A program made the position numbers and the translations under genes. The notes beneath the pieces were generated by a model. It worked only from the letters and a program-made list of their open reading frames with translations, searched no databases and had not been told where the DNA came from. DNA of 64,000 nucleotides from contig NZ_BMUC01000009.1 in NCBI RefSeq assembly GCF_014649995.1, forward strand, positions 114,094-178,093, written 5' to 3'. This document shows, one piece after another, positions 36,279 to 44,182 of this stretch (within the stretch, counting starts at the first letter, position 1; every line of letters starts with the position of its first letter). Source of the stretch: Streptomyces griseoflavus. Its GTDB lineage: Bacteria; Actinomycetota; Actinomycetes; Streptomycetales; Streptomycetaceae.

Positions 36279-36584
36279 ATGCCCGTCGAACCGCTGTCGC
36301 AGAAGGAGATCGAGGACCGGCTGGCGCACCTGCCGGGGTGGTCCCTCGACGGGGACCGCCTCAACCGCTCCTACCGGCTCGGCTCGCACTTCGCGGCGGC
36401 CGCCATGGTCGTCCACGTCGCCCAGGTCCAGGAGGAACTCGACCACCACTCCGACCTCACCCTCGGCTACAACACCGTCTCCCTGTCCGTGCACACCCAC
36501 AGCGCGGGCGGCACCGTCACCGCGAAGGACTTCGATCTCGCCCGCAGGGTGGAGGACCTGGCGCCCGGACACGGTGCACACTGA
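36279..36584 (+). CDS. phhB: Pterin-4a-carbinolamine dehydratase
   Basis: A 101-residue PCD/DCoH protein, which dehydrates the 4a-hydroxy-tetrahydropterin formed by aromatic amino acid hydroxylases. The family core is clear: LPGWSLDGDRLNRSYRL, then the active-site region ELDHHSDLTLGYNTVSLSV and HSAGGTVTAKDFDLA. GAAGGAGCG precedes ATG 36279. No phenylalanine hydroxylase gene lies next to it. Confidence 0.88.
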   Translation: MPVEPLSQKEIEDRLAHLPGWSLDGDRLNRSYRLGSHFAAAAMVVHVAQVQEELDHHSDLTLGYNTVSLSVHTHSAGGTVTAKDFDLARRVEDLAPGHGAH

Positions 36585-36589
36585 GGCGC

Positions 36590-37363
36590 GTGCTGGACTA
36601 CGACGAGGAAGCCGAGCGGTACGACACCCTGCGCGGCGGTGAGCCCCGGGCGGCGGCCGCCGCCGAGGCCGTGCTGAGCCTCGTACCCGCCGGTGCGCGG
36701 GACCTGCTGGACGCGGCCTGCGGCACCGGCATCGTGACCCGGCGCTTTCCCGCCGCCCGTCCGGGTCTGCGGGTGACGGGTGTGGACCTGGCCCGGGCGA
36801 TGACCCGGACGGCGGTGTCCCGGCTGCCGGGCGCCGTGGTCCGCGCGGACAGCCGCCGGCTGCCGTTCGGCGACGCCCGGTTCGACGCCGTGGTCACCGT
36901 GTGGCTGCTGCACCTGATGTCCGGCCCGCAGGACGTACGGGCGGTCGTCGGCGAGTGCGCCCGCGTCCTGCGGCCCGGCGGCGTCTACGTCACCACCGTC
37001 GGCAAGGGCGCCTCCCACAACGTGGGCAGTGACATCGACGCGGTCCTCGCCGCCCGCCCGCCCGGCCCGGTGTCCGACGCGCCCGCCGCCGTGGAGGCCT
37101 GCGCCGCGGCGCACGGACTGCTGCCGGCGGGACAGGCCCGCTTCCGGGGCCACGGTCAGGGCCGCAGCCCCCGCCGCACCATCGAGGACCTGCGGCGCGG
37201 CTGGTTCGTCACCCTGCCGCCGGGGCAGCCGATCGCCGAGGACTTCGCCACCCGCCTGGCCGCGCTTCCCGACCCCGAACGCCCGCGCCCCGAACCGGTG
37301 TTCCTCCTCCGGGCGTACCGCAAGCGACGGCCCGGCAACCCGGAGGGCGCCGGCGGCGACTGA
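36590..37363 (+). CDS. Class I SAM-dependent methyltransferase
   Basis: A 257-residue methyltransferase: motif I RDLLDAACGTGIVT near residue 38, acidic strand VTGVDLARAM, motif IV FDAVVTVWLLHLM and VLRPGGVYVTTV. This is the Methyltransf_11 type of unknown substrate. GTG 36590 lies 5 bases after the phhB stop, so the two may be co-transcribed; there is no functional link I can name. It ends 38 bases before the lyase gene. Confidence 0.85.
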   Translation: MLDYDEEAERYDTLRGGEPRAAAAAEAVLSLVPAGARDLLDAACGTGIVTRRFPAARPGLRVTGVDLARAMTRTAVSRLPGAVVRADSRRLPFGDARFDAVVTVWLLHLMSGPQDVRAVVGECARVLRPGGVYVTTVGKGASHNVGSDIDAVLAARPPGPVSDAPAAVEACAAAHGLLPAGQARFRGHGQGRSPRRTIEDLRRGWFVTLPPGQPIAEDFATRLAALPDPERPRPEPVFLLRAYRKRRPGNPEGAGGD

Positions 37364-37401
37364 GGGACGGAACCCGTCCGTCCTCCCAGGAGGTCCGTCC
37401 C

Positions 37402-39273
37402 GTGACCCACCCCCACAGGCACCGCAGACGCCGTGTCCTCCTTCCCGCGGCGCTCGCCGTCGCGACGCTGGCCGGAGCCGGCCTGACCGCGCTGTCGCCG
37501 CCGTCCGCCCGGGCCGCCACCGCACGCCAGGTCGAGGCCCTCGACCGCGGCGTCGTCAGCGTCCACACCGGCACCGGCAACCTGGTCAGCTGGCGCTGGC
37601 TCGGCACCGACCCGGACTCCGTCGCCTTCAACGTCTACCGGGCCGGCACCAAGGTGAACGCCTCCCCGGTCACCGGCTCCACCACCTACTTCCACTCCGG
37701 CGCGCCCTCCCACGCCGACTACACCGTCCGGGCGGTGGTCAACGGCACCGAGCAGGGCGACTCGGTGCACGCCCTCCAGTTCCGCACGGGCTACAAGGAC
37801 GTCCCCCTCAGCCCCCCGTCCGGCGGCACCACACCCGACGGGGTCGCCTACACCTACGAGGCCAACGACGCCTCCGTGGGCGACCTCGACGGGGACGGCG
37901 CCCTCGACATCGTCCTGAAGTGGCAGCCCACCAACGCCAAGGACAACTCCCAGTCCGGCTACACCGGCAACACGATCGTCGACGGCATCAGGCTCGACGG
38001 CACCCGGCTGTGGCGGGTCGACCTGGGCCGCAACATCCGCTCCGGGGCCCACTACACGCAGTTCCAGGTGTACGACTACGACGGCGACGGCGAGGCGGAG
38101 GTCGCCATGAAGACCGCCGACGGAACGAGGGACGGCACCGGCGCGGTCATCGGCAACTCCTCCGCCGACCACCGCAACTCCAGTGGGTACGTGCTCGCCG
38201 GCCCCGAGTACCTGACGATGTTCAACGGCCGCACGGGCCGGGCGATGGGCACCGTCGACTACGTCCCGGCCCGCGGCACCGTCTCCTCCTGGGGCGATTC
38301 CTACGGCAACCGCGTCGACCGCTTCCTCGCCGGCACCGCCTACCTCGACGGCGCCCGCCCCTCCCTGATCATGGCCCGCGGCTACTACACCCGCACGGTG
38401 ATCGCGGCCTGGGACTGGCGGGGCGGTGCCTTCACCCGCCGCTGGACCTTCGACACCAACTCCTCCACCAACAGCGGCAAGGGCTACGACGGCCAGGGCT
38501 CGCACAGCCTCTCCGTCGGGGACGTCGACAACGACGGCCGGGACGAGATCGTCTACGGCTCGATGGCTGTGGACGACAACGGCAACGCCCTGTGGACCAC
38601 GAGGACGGGGCACGGCGACGCCCAGCACCTCGGGGACCTCGACCCGTCGACGTCCGGCCTGGAGTACTACAAGGTCTCCGAGTCCACGGGCCAGCCGGCC
38701 GCCCTCTACATCAACCCGGCGAACGGCGCGGTCCGCTGGAAGCTCGCCGCCTGCTGCGACAACGGCCGCGGCGTCGCGGGGGACATCTGGTCGGGCAACT
38801 CCGGTCCCGAGATGTGGTCCTCCTCCGACGGCTCCGTCCGTGACGAAGGCGGCGGCACCAAAGGCCGCAAGCCCTCCTCCACCAACTTCCTCGCCTGGTG
38901 GGACGGCGACCCGGTCCGCGAACTCCTCGACGGCACCCGCATCGACAAGTACGGCACGGCCTCCGACACCCGCCTGCTGACCGGCTCCGGCGTGGCGTCG
39001 AACAACGGCACCAAGGCCACCCCCGTGCTGTCCGGCGACATCCTCGGCGACTGGCGCGAGGAGGTCGTCTGGCGCACCGGCGACAACCGGGCCCTGCGCA
39101 TCTACTCCACCCCGCACGACACCGACCGCCGCATCACCACCCTCCTCCACGACACCCTCTACCGCACCTCCCTCGCCTGGCAGAACACGGCTTACAACCA
39201 GCCTCCGCACACCGGCTTCTTCATAGGAGCCGGCATGCCGACCCCACCGAGGCCGACGGTGTACGCGCCCTGA
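37402..39273 (+). CDS. Secreted rhamnogalacturonan lyase (PL11)
   Basis: A 623-residue polysaccharide lyase of family 11 (YesW/YesX-like) that cleaves the rhamnogalacturonan backbone of pectin. The N-terminus is a signal peptide with an Arg run (RRRRVLLPAALAVATLAGAG) and an ARAA-type cleavage site near 40. A beta-propeller follows, with calcium-type loops such as GDLDGDGALD, YDYDGDGEAE and GDVDNDGRDE, and the family end YNQPPHTGFFIGAGMP. GGAGG precedes ATG 37402. The gene appears intact to its natural end, only 24 bases before the prophage integrase stop, so phage integration at its 3' end has preserved it. Confidence 0.9.
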   Translation: MTHPHRHRRRRVLLPAALAVATLAGAGLTALSPPSARAATARQVEALDRGVVSVHTGTGNLVSWRWLGTDPDSVAFNVYRAGTKVNASPVTGSTTYFHSGAPSHADYTVRAVVNGTEQGDSVHALQFRTGYKDVPLSPPSGGTTPDGVAYTYEANDASVGDLDGDGALDIVLKWQPTNAKDNSQSGYTGNTIVDGIRLDGTRLWRVDLGRNIRSGAHYTQFQVYDYDGDGEAEVAMKTADGTRDGTGAVIGNSSADHRNSSGYVLAGPEYLTMFNGRTGRAMGTVDYVPARGTVSSWGDSYGNRVDRFLAGTAYLDGARPSLIMARGYYTRTVIAAWDWRGGAFTRRWTFDTNSSTNSGKGYDGQGSHSLSVGDVDNDGRDEIVYGSMAVDDNGNALWTTRTGHGDAQHLGDLDPSTSGLEYYKVSESTGQPAALYINPANGAVRWKLAACCDNGRGVAGDIWSGNSGPEMWSSSDGSVRDEGGGTKGRKPSSTNFLAWWDGDPVRELLDGTRIDKYGTASDTRLLTGSGVASNNGTKATPVLSGDILGDWREEVVWRTGDNRALRIYSTPHDTDRRITTLLHDTLYRTSLAWQNTAYNQPPHTGFFIGAGMPTPPRPTVYAP

Positions 39274-39297
39274 GCGACTGACCAGGAATAACGCATC
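39274..39297. other. Chromosome/prophage junction, probable attL region
   Basis: This gap separates a host pectin lyase gene from the phage integrase, the usual position of an attachment site. The core cannot be defined without the right end; it may reach back into the last codons of the lyase gene. No tRNA gene is present. Confidence 0.5.
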
Positions 39298-40707
39298 TTA
39301 TTGCTCGCCAGATTGGCGGTCACCCGTATCTCTCGGACGGCCGCCAATTTCTAGATCGTGTTCGCTGGGGAGGATCTGGGGAGATCCACTTTCATTGCGC
39401 TCCCCGGGGGACTCCCCGGCCTCCACCAGCTCACCGGACATGAACCGTCCGATCGCCTCACGACCCCGGCTCCCGGACTTCGGCATGAAGTGCACGTAGG
39501 TCCGGAGCGTGAACGCCGGATCCGTGTGCCCGAGCCACGCGGCCAACTGGGTAATGGTCTCACCCTCGGCCAGGACGACGCTAGCGAAGGTGTGCCGCAG
39601 CACGTGAAAGCCGAACTCCCGCGGCATCTGCCACGTCTCCCTGCGCCATGGGCTCTTGCCCTTCTTCGGGTCGACGAGGGTCACCTCGGCCGGCGGGATG
39701 AGCCCCGCGTCGGCGAGCGCCGGCTTCCAGTGCTTGTCGTTGAACGTGTCCTTGTTGATCGCTCCGCCGTTCAGCCCGTTCGTGAACTGCGTGGTGGTCA
39801 GCAGTCGCACCGTCCGCTTCGGCCGGTCCTCCCACGCGAGGCTCGGACGGGCCGGATCCACCCACGGCAGCGTCACCTCCACCGACGGAAACCGGTTCGC
39901 GTACTCCTTGATGGCCTCAGCCAGTTCCGGCGCACACGGGGCGACCCGCTCCTTGTTGCCCTTCGGCGGGCCGAACCCGAACTTGCCGTTGACCTTCACG
40001 ATCTGCCGCACGACGGTGATGTCCTCGCCGTCCACGTCGTCGGGGGAGAAGCCGAGGGCCTCACCCTGCCGCAGGCCTGCCCCTACGGCCAGGTCGACGA
40101 GAATGCGGTACCGGTCCGGCAGGGCGAGCCGAACCGCCCTGACCGTCTGCTGCTCCCACGCCAGCGCTTTCGACTTCGGCAACCGCGGCGCTCGCAGGTC
40201 ATCGTCCCGAAACGGGTTGACGGGGATCCGCTTGGCCTTGAACGCGGCTTGCAGGATCGTCGAGAAGTGCGCCCACGTGACGACGAGTGTCCCGACGTCG
40301 ATGTGCCGCTCGGCCCTCGTCTGCCACGCACGGATCTCTTCGTAGCCGATCCGGTTCAGCGGCAGCGAACCGACGTGCGGAAGGATGTGGTTGAAGACCT
40401 TCGACCGCACCGACGCCTGAGTGGACGGCGGGTAGCGGGTGTGCGGCCACCAGTGGTTGCGCACGTACTCGTCGAGGGTGACAGATCCGTCCCGCGGGTC
40501 ATAGAAGTCGCCACGCGCACTGTCGGCCTGCGCTTTGGCCAGCCAGTCCTTCGCCGCAGCCAGCTGCTTGTCGGGGAACGAACGGGAACGCACGCCGGGA
40601 ATGCCGGTGACCTTGTAGCGCTTTCCCTGGCCGTGTCTCTCCGTGGCAATGTTGCGCTTGCCGTCGGGGCCCTTCTTGTACCAGCGGTCTTCGATATAGC
40701 CGGCCAT
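39298..40707 (-). CDS. int: Tyrosine-recombinase integrase
   Basis: A 469-residue site-specific recombinase. The N-terminal arm-type domain has YIEDRWYKKGPDGKRN, followed by the core-binding domain (about 75-165) and the catalytic domain. Active-site residues are all present: Arg213 in GAGLRQGEAL, Lys249 in PPKGNKE, His368-x-x-Arg371 in FHVLRH, His394 in WLGHTDP and Tyr404 in LRTYVHF. The end is polar and disordered. It integrates and, with a helper, excises the element by recombining att sites. Its 3' end faces the lyase gene, and a small gene of the same strand lies 23 bases upstream. Confidence 0.92.
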   Translation of the reverse strand: MAGYIEDRWYKKGPDGKRNIATERHGQGKRYKVTGIPGVRSRSFPDKQLAAAKDWLAKAQADSARGDFYDPRDGSVTLDEYVRNHWWPHTRYPPSTQASVRSKVFNHILPHVGSLPLNRIGYEEIRAWQTRAERHIDVGTLVVTWAHFSTILQAAFKAKRIPVNPFRDDDLRAPRLPKSKALAWEQQTVRAVRLALPDRYRILVDLAVGAGLRQGEALGFSPDDVDGEDITVVRQIVKVNGKFGFGPPKGNKERVAPCAPELAEAIKEYANRFPSVEVTLPWVDPARPSLAWEDRPKRTVRLLTTTQFTNGLNGGAINKDTFNDKHWKPALADAGLIPPAEVTLVDPKKGKSPWRRETWQMPREFGFHVLRHTFASVVLAEGETITQLAAWLGHTDPAFTLRTYVHFMPKSGSRGREAIGRFMSGELVEAGESPGERNESGSPQILPSEHDLEIGGRPRDTGDRQSGEQ

Positions 40708-40730
40708 GTCTTACTCCCCGAAGGTTCGAG

Positions 40731-41183
40731 TCAAGCAGCAAGGTACCCCGGAGGGTCCATGGTGATGATCTCCCCTGCGTGCAGCTGGAACCACTGGCCG
40801 CCGGCAAGGAGTTCCTTCGCGCCGAAGTTCATGGCTACGGCGAACTCTTCGGTGTTGAGTGCAGGATCGACGTGGACCCTGACAAGCCCTCTGTCCTCGA
40901 GGACGGCCGCCGTGTCCGGCGGCTGGTACCGGCAGAGCCCAAGGATGAAGCGGACGCTGATCGGGGCGCCTGGTGTGTGGCGGCTGATGATCTCGCCGCG
41001 CCACAGCTGGAACCAGTTGCCCTCCGCCATGAGCTCGTCGAACTCGATGTTCAGCTGCCGCACAACGTCTTCGAGGGGCGCGGTCTTGTCGACTTCGACA
41101 CGGAGACGGCCGCGCCCCTCATCTATCCAGGCCAGCCGCCCGGGCGCGAGATGGTTGACGGCTTCGTAGGTGACACGCAGCAT
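40731..41183 (-). CDS. Hypothetical phage protein with internal duplication
   Basis: A 150-residue protein of unknown function. Both halves end with the same block: EGNWFQLWRGEIISRHTPG (about 54-72) and GGQWFQLHAGEIITMDPPG (about 128-146). Each block is preceded by a VRVxVD or LRVEVD strand and a helix, so the gene arose by duplication of a roughly 70-residue domain. It is translated just before the integrase on the same strand, GGGGAGGG precedes ATG 41183, and a GTCTACA site lies about 75 bases upstream. An excision or integration partner is possible, but no homology supports that. Confidence 0.65.
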   Translation of the reverse strand: MLRVTYEAVNHLAPGRLAWIDEGRGRLRVEVDKTAPLEDVVRQLNIEFDELMAEGNWFQLWRGEIISRHTPGAPISVRFILGLCRYQPPDTAAVLEDRGLVRVHVDPALNTEEFAVAMNFGAKELLAGGQWFQLHAGEIITMDPPGYLAA

Positions 41184-41256
41184 GCAGCCCTCCCCGTGGT
41201 TCCAACGGTGCACGTCTAGCCAGAACGGCCAGAAGTGCACGGTTGGTGAAGCCTAC

Positions 41257-41263
41257 GTCTACA
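41257..41263. promoter_or_regulatory. Operator-like GTCTACA site 1
   Basis: CGTCTACAG at 41256-41264, in the region upstream of the small gene/integrase transcription unit. The same nine bases recur at 41871-41879, and an inverted TGTAGAC is at 41936-41942, all next to regulatory genes. Confidence 0.35.
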
Positions 41264-41324
41264 GGGAGTGTCCAACAATCGGTTGATGAAAAGTCGACAA
41301 GCCTGCGCTGCGGGCGGCTGGTTC

Positions 41325-41762
41325 CTACTCGTCGACCTCGCGGCGAGCCTGCTCCTCGGCCTCGATCATGCGGCGCCAGCGGCGTTTGTCGGCGGCGGTC
41401 TTGCCGGCCAGGTGGGCAACGATGATGCGCACGTCTTCGTCGTAGCCGGCGAGTTCGGTCGCTTCGAACTGCAGCCACTGCTTGGCAGCGGCTTCCTGGA
41501 CGCGCCGGTAGGGCTTGTTCAGTGCGGCGGCCATGGCGCGCATCTGGATGGGGTCCGGGGGGCTGGCCGGCGGGTTCTTCACGAGTTTCTGGAAGTACTG
41601 CCAGGAGATGGCTTCGCCGGTTTCGGGGTCGACGGCGCGTTCGCCGAGGCGGCGCAGGGAGATGCCGGTGTCGAGGACGTTCTGCACGAGCTGGGAGAGC
41701 GCGCCCAGGGGGGAGGCTGGTGCCTCGGACCCGGTGTCAGGCGTGAAGGTCGGCGCCGCCAT
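41325..41762 (-). CDS. Putative prophage repressor, HTH protein
   Basis: A 145-residue protein transcribed leftwards at the control region. Its middle (NVLDTGISLRRLGERAVDP, then AISWQYFQKLVKNPP, then MRAMAAALNKPYRRVQEAA) has the spacing of an extended XRE-like helix-turn-helix, as in actinobacterial phage immunity repressors. The C-terminal helix is charged (KRRWRRMIEAEEQARREV). It is divergent from the rightward early genes, the classical position of a lysogeny repressor. ATG 41762 follows AAAGGACGAGGAC; a GTG at 41783 is possible. Assignment as repressor rests on position and weak HTH similarity. Confidence 0.6.
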   Translation of the reverse strand: MAAPTFTPDTGSEAPASPLGALSQLVQNVLDTGISLRRLGERAVDPETGEAISWQYFQKLVKNPPASPPDPIQMRAMAAALNKPYRRVQEAAAKQWLQFEATELAGYDEDVRIIVAHLAGKTAADKRRWRRMIEAEEQARREVDE

Positions 41763-42005
41763 GTCCTCGTCCTTTCGTGTCACTCTGTCACCGACTGTCT
41801 CTTAGGTGTGTCCCGAGGGCCTGAAAAGTAGCAGGCCAGTCCCTACAACCTTTCCGGTTCGGAGACGGATCGTCTACAGATCAATGTTATCCCGCCAAGA
41901 TCTTTGCTCATAGCTGACATCCAGGTGACCCAGTTTGTAGACACTGTGACTCGCGCATGGTTACATGGGGGCCAGTCAAGGCCACTCCGCACCACTGGAG
42001 ATCAG
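41763..42005. promoter_or_regulatory. Divergent prophage control region
   Basis: 243 bases between the leftward repressor-like gene and the first rightward early gene. It is more AT-rich than its surroundings. It contains CGTCTACAG at 41871-41879 and the inverse TGTAGAC at 41936-41942, candidate operators. I see no reliable -35/-10 pair. By position it should carry both the repressor promoter and the early lytic promoter. Confidence 0.5.
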
Positions 42006-42296
42006 TTGAGTCGTGCAAGCCGCCGCTGGACCCTGAAGGACCCCGAGAAGTTCAGGTGGGCCATGAAGAACCCGGGCCGCATCACCCCCTACAGCCTGGA
42101 CTCGCTGGCGGAAGCGAGCGGGTGCGGCAAGGGCCTCATAGAGAAACTCGCCAACGGCAGCCAGAAGACCGCTGACTACGACGACGCCACCGCCATATCG
42201 GAGGCCCTCGGCTTCCTCACCCCGGTCCTCTTCGCGCCCCCCATGACCCCGAAACAGGCCGGAATGACCACAGACCTGAATCGACTGAAGGAGTAG
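42006..42296 (+). CDS. HTH DNA-binding protein, first rightward early gene
   Basis: A 96-residue protein: RRWTLKDPEKFRWAMKNPGR, then an XRE-like helix-turn-helix (YSLDSLAEASGCGKGLIEKL) and DYDDATAISEALGFLTPVLF. Position opposite the putative repressor suggests a Cro-like or early regulator. I place the start at TTG 42006 because GGAG ends exactly five bases upstream and the domain begins immediately; upstream GTG 41946, GTG 41925 and TTG 41904 are in frame but lie in the control region. Ends 2 bases before the next gene. Confidence 0.65.
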   Translation: MSRASRRWTLKDPEKFRWAMKNPGRITPYSLDSLAEASGCGKGLIEKLANGSQKTADYDDATAISEALGFLTPVLFAPPMTPKQAGMTTDLNRLKE

Positions 42297-42298
42297 CA

Positions 42299-42577
42299 GT
42301 GCCCCGCACCCCCACGTTCAACCAGCCGCCCCCGCCCGGGCACGTCTGGGCCGACGGAGCCTCCCGGCTCACCGGCCGCTCGATCGAGACGCTGTACAAG
42401 GACCGCCAGAAGCAGAAGCGCACCGGCCGCAGCGACGGCCCGCGATCCGTCGACATCGGACGCAAGGCCGCCTGGCGCATCACCGACATCGACGCGTGGC
42501 TCTCCGGCCAGGACGGGCCCAGCCCCGACATCGAGGCCCTGCACAACAGCCGGCCGCCCGAGCCCGCCGCCGCCTGA
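42299..42577 (+). CDS. Small winged-helix/excisionase-like DNA-binding protein
   Basis: A 92-residue protein. GASRLTGRSIETLYKDRQKQK, followed by GRKAAWRITDIDAWL, is the pattern of AlpA/MerR-type excisionase and phage DNA-binding proteins: helix-turn-helix then a wing ending in D-x-D-x-WL. It could be the excision partner of the tyrosine integrase, or an early regulator. GTG start with GAAGGAG directly upstream. Confidence 0.65.
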   Translation: MPRTPTFNQPPPPGHVWADGASRLTGRSIETLYKDRQKQKRTGRSDGPRSVDIGRKAAWRITDIDAWLSGQDGPSPDIEALHNSRPPEPAAA

Positions 42578-42654
42578 CGGCAGTGAGGCCGCCCCCGCAG
42601 CCACGGGAACGGCCTCGTGATCCCGATCCAGAGCACGCAACGAAAGGGACCACC

Positions 42655-43014
42655 GTGTCCATGATCTCACCTCAGTCCGAGTTGAAGCCGGTCGGCTTCT
42701 ACTGCGACCACTCCGACGAGCCGCACGACGCCCGTACCCACCACGACTGGGAGTTCATCGAGGGCGAGGGGTTCGTCTTCCAGCCCCGGCCCGAGACCGT
42801 CTCGTCCTTCTCCTACGCGGACCGGCCGTATCTGAAGCCGGAGGACCGTGAGACCCGCTGTGCCCGGGCCGTCCCCCTGTACACCGAGCCCACGGTCACG
42901 GCCGCACTCCTGCGAACGACCGACGGTGCGGAGGTCGACGATGACTTCGCCATTCCGGCGGGCGAGATCCGCCGCATCCTTGCGGACCTGCGTCGCAGCG
43001 GCGGTGCCCGATGA
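42655..43014 (+). CDS. Hypothetical phage protein
   Basis: A 119-residue acidic protein; no family recognised. Notable segments are GFYCDHSDEPHDARTHHDWEF (short form FYCDHSDEP) and a C-terminal helix RRILADLRRSG. GTG 42655 with GAAAGGGA upstream; an ATG two codons on is possible. Its stop overlaps the next ATG by 4 bp, opening a long translationally coupled run. Confidence 0.55.
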   Translation: MSMISPQSELKPVGFYCDHSDEPHDARTHHDWEFIEGEGFVFQPRPETVSSFSYADRPYLKPEDRETRCARAVPLYTEPTVTAALLRTTDGAEVDDDFAIPAGEIRRILADLRRSGGAR

Positions 43015-43784
43015 GCGACTACACCGAGATCGCGGCCCGCTTCGCCCGCGACACCGCCAGCCACGAGATGACCGTCCTGCACAGTGACGGCTTGTACCGG
43101 CACCTGCGGTTCGCCGCCCCGGAGCGCGGCAGGATCGGCGCCTTCGACCTGATCACGTGGCCGTACAACCTCGTCGTGAAGGCGGGTTGGACGTTCCACT
43201 TCGACATCGACGCCACCCCCGACATGTTCGACCTGTTCCGGCGTACCGCCCTGACCGGGCAGATCAACCCCGGCTACTGGTCGGAGAAGGTCCGCGCCGG
43301 ACGCGACGAGATCAAGGGCTACGACCCGGACCTGCTGAAGGGTGAGGTCGCGTCGACGATCGCGCAGTGGATGCGAGACGACCTGGCCGAGCGGGTCTGG
43401 CAGCAGGCGAAGGTGCGGGGCTTCAACCCCGAGGAACTGGACGCCACGCCCGACCTCCGCCAGGAACTGTCCCGGCAGGTCCGCCCGGAGTGGATGGCCG
43501 CGAACCGGGAGCCGCGCGAGGCCGTCCACGAGCACTTCTTCAGCGACATGGCCGACTACAACATCGAGTTCGAGTCGGAGGCGCACCGCGCCCTGCACGA
43601 GTTCTCGTACCGGCCCGAGGGCTACGACGGCCCGTACCCGTACTACTTCGCCGACTGGCACGAGTGGCGGCTGACCGACTTCACGCCGGGCTTCGTGCAC
43701 TGCTGCCACGCGATCCGCCACGGCATCGACCTGTGGGATGCCACCCGGAAGACCCAGCAGGCTGAGGCGGTGGAAGCCGCATGA
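43011..43784 (+). CDS. Hypothetical phage protein, aromatic/acidic
   Basis: A 257-residue soluble protein rich in Trp, Tyr and His (for example HFDIDATPDMFDLF, NPGYWSEKVRAGRDEIKGYD, YPYYFADWHEW, FVHCCHAIRHGIDLW). No catalytic motif is evident. I recall similar proteins in Streptomyces phage early regions but can give no function. It overlaps its neighbours at both ends by 4 bp. Confidence 0.6.
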   Translation: MSDYTEIAARFARDTASHEMTVLHSDGLYRHLRFAAPERGRIGAFDLITWPYNLVVKAGWTFHFDIDATPDMFDLFRRTALTGQINPGYWSEKVRAGRDEIKGYDPDLLKGEVASTIAQWMRDDLAERVWQQAKVRGFNPEELDATPDLRQELSRQVRPEWMAANREPREAVHEHFFSDMADYNIEFESEAHRALHEFSYRPEGYDGPYPYYFADWHEWRLTDFTPGFVHCCHAIRHGIDLWDATRKTQQAEAVEAA

Positions 43785-44182
43785 CTTCCCTGGAAAGCCT
43801 CCCCGCGCGCTGGCAGCGCCCCATAGAGGTGCGGGGCAGCTGCTGGATCTGGACTGGCGCCGTTCGCCCTGACGGTTACGGCAAGCTCCGCAATCGCCAA
43901 GCCCACTGCGTCATTTACGAAGCGACCGTCGGGCGGATCCCCGCCGGGCTTGAGCTCGATCACACCTGCAAGGTCGTCGCCTGTGTGAACCCCGCTCACC
44001 TTGAGCCGGTGACTCGGCTGGAGAACATGCGCCGCCGGTACGCGACGTACACGCACTGCGTAAACGGTCACGAGTTCACGCCGGAGAACACCTACATCAA
44101 GCCCGCATCCGGGCATCGAGACTGCCGCGCCTGTATCCGGACGCGTGTGGCGAAGTACCAAGCCAAGAGGGGGGCCGCGTGA
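43781..44182 (+). CDS. HNH endonuclease
   Basis: A 133-residue HNH nuclease. SCWIWTGAVRPDGYGK is followed by the catalytic block ELDHTCKVVACVNPAHLEPV, with His61, Cys63, Cys68, Asn70 and His73, then a zinc-like C-terminal half (HCVNGHEFTPEN, DCRACIRTR). This is the actinophage HNH type, often a homing nuclease inserted between essential genes. ATG start overlapping the upstream stop. Confidence 0.88.
   Translation: MTSLESLPARWQRPIEVRGSCWIWTGAVRPDGYGKLRNRQAHCVIYEATVGRIPAGLELDHTCKVVACVNPAHLEPVTRLENMRRRYATYTHCVNGHEFTPENTYIKPASGHRDCRACIRTRVAKYQAKRGAA

Noticed and set aside
39274-39300. A tRNA gene serving as the attachment site
   Set aside because: The gap is only 24 bases and no cloverleaf or acceptor stem can be drawn there or in the adjacent 100 bases.
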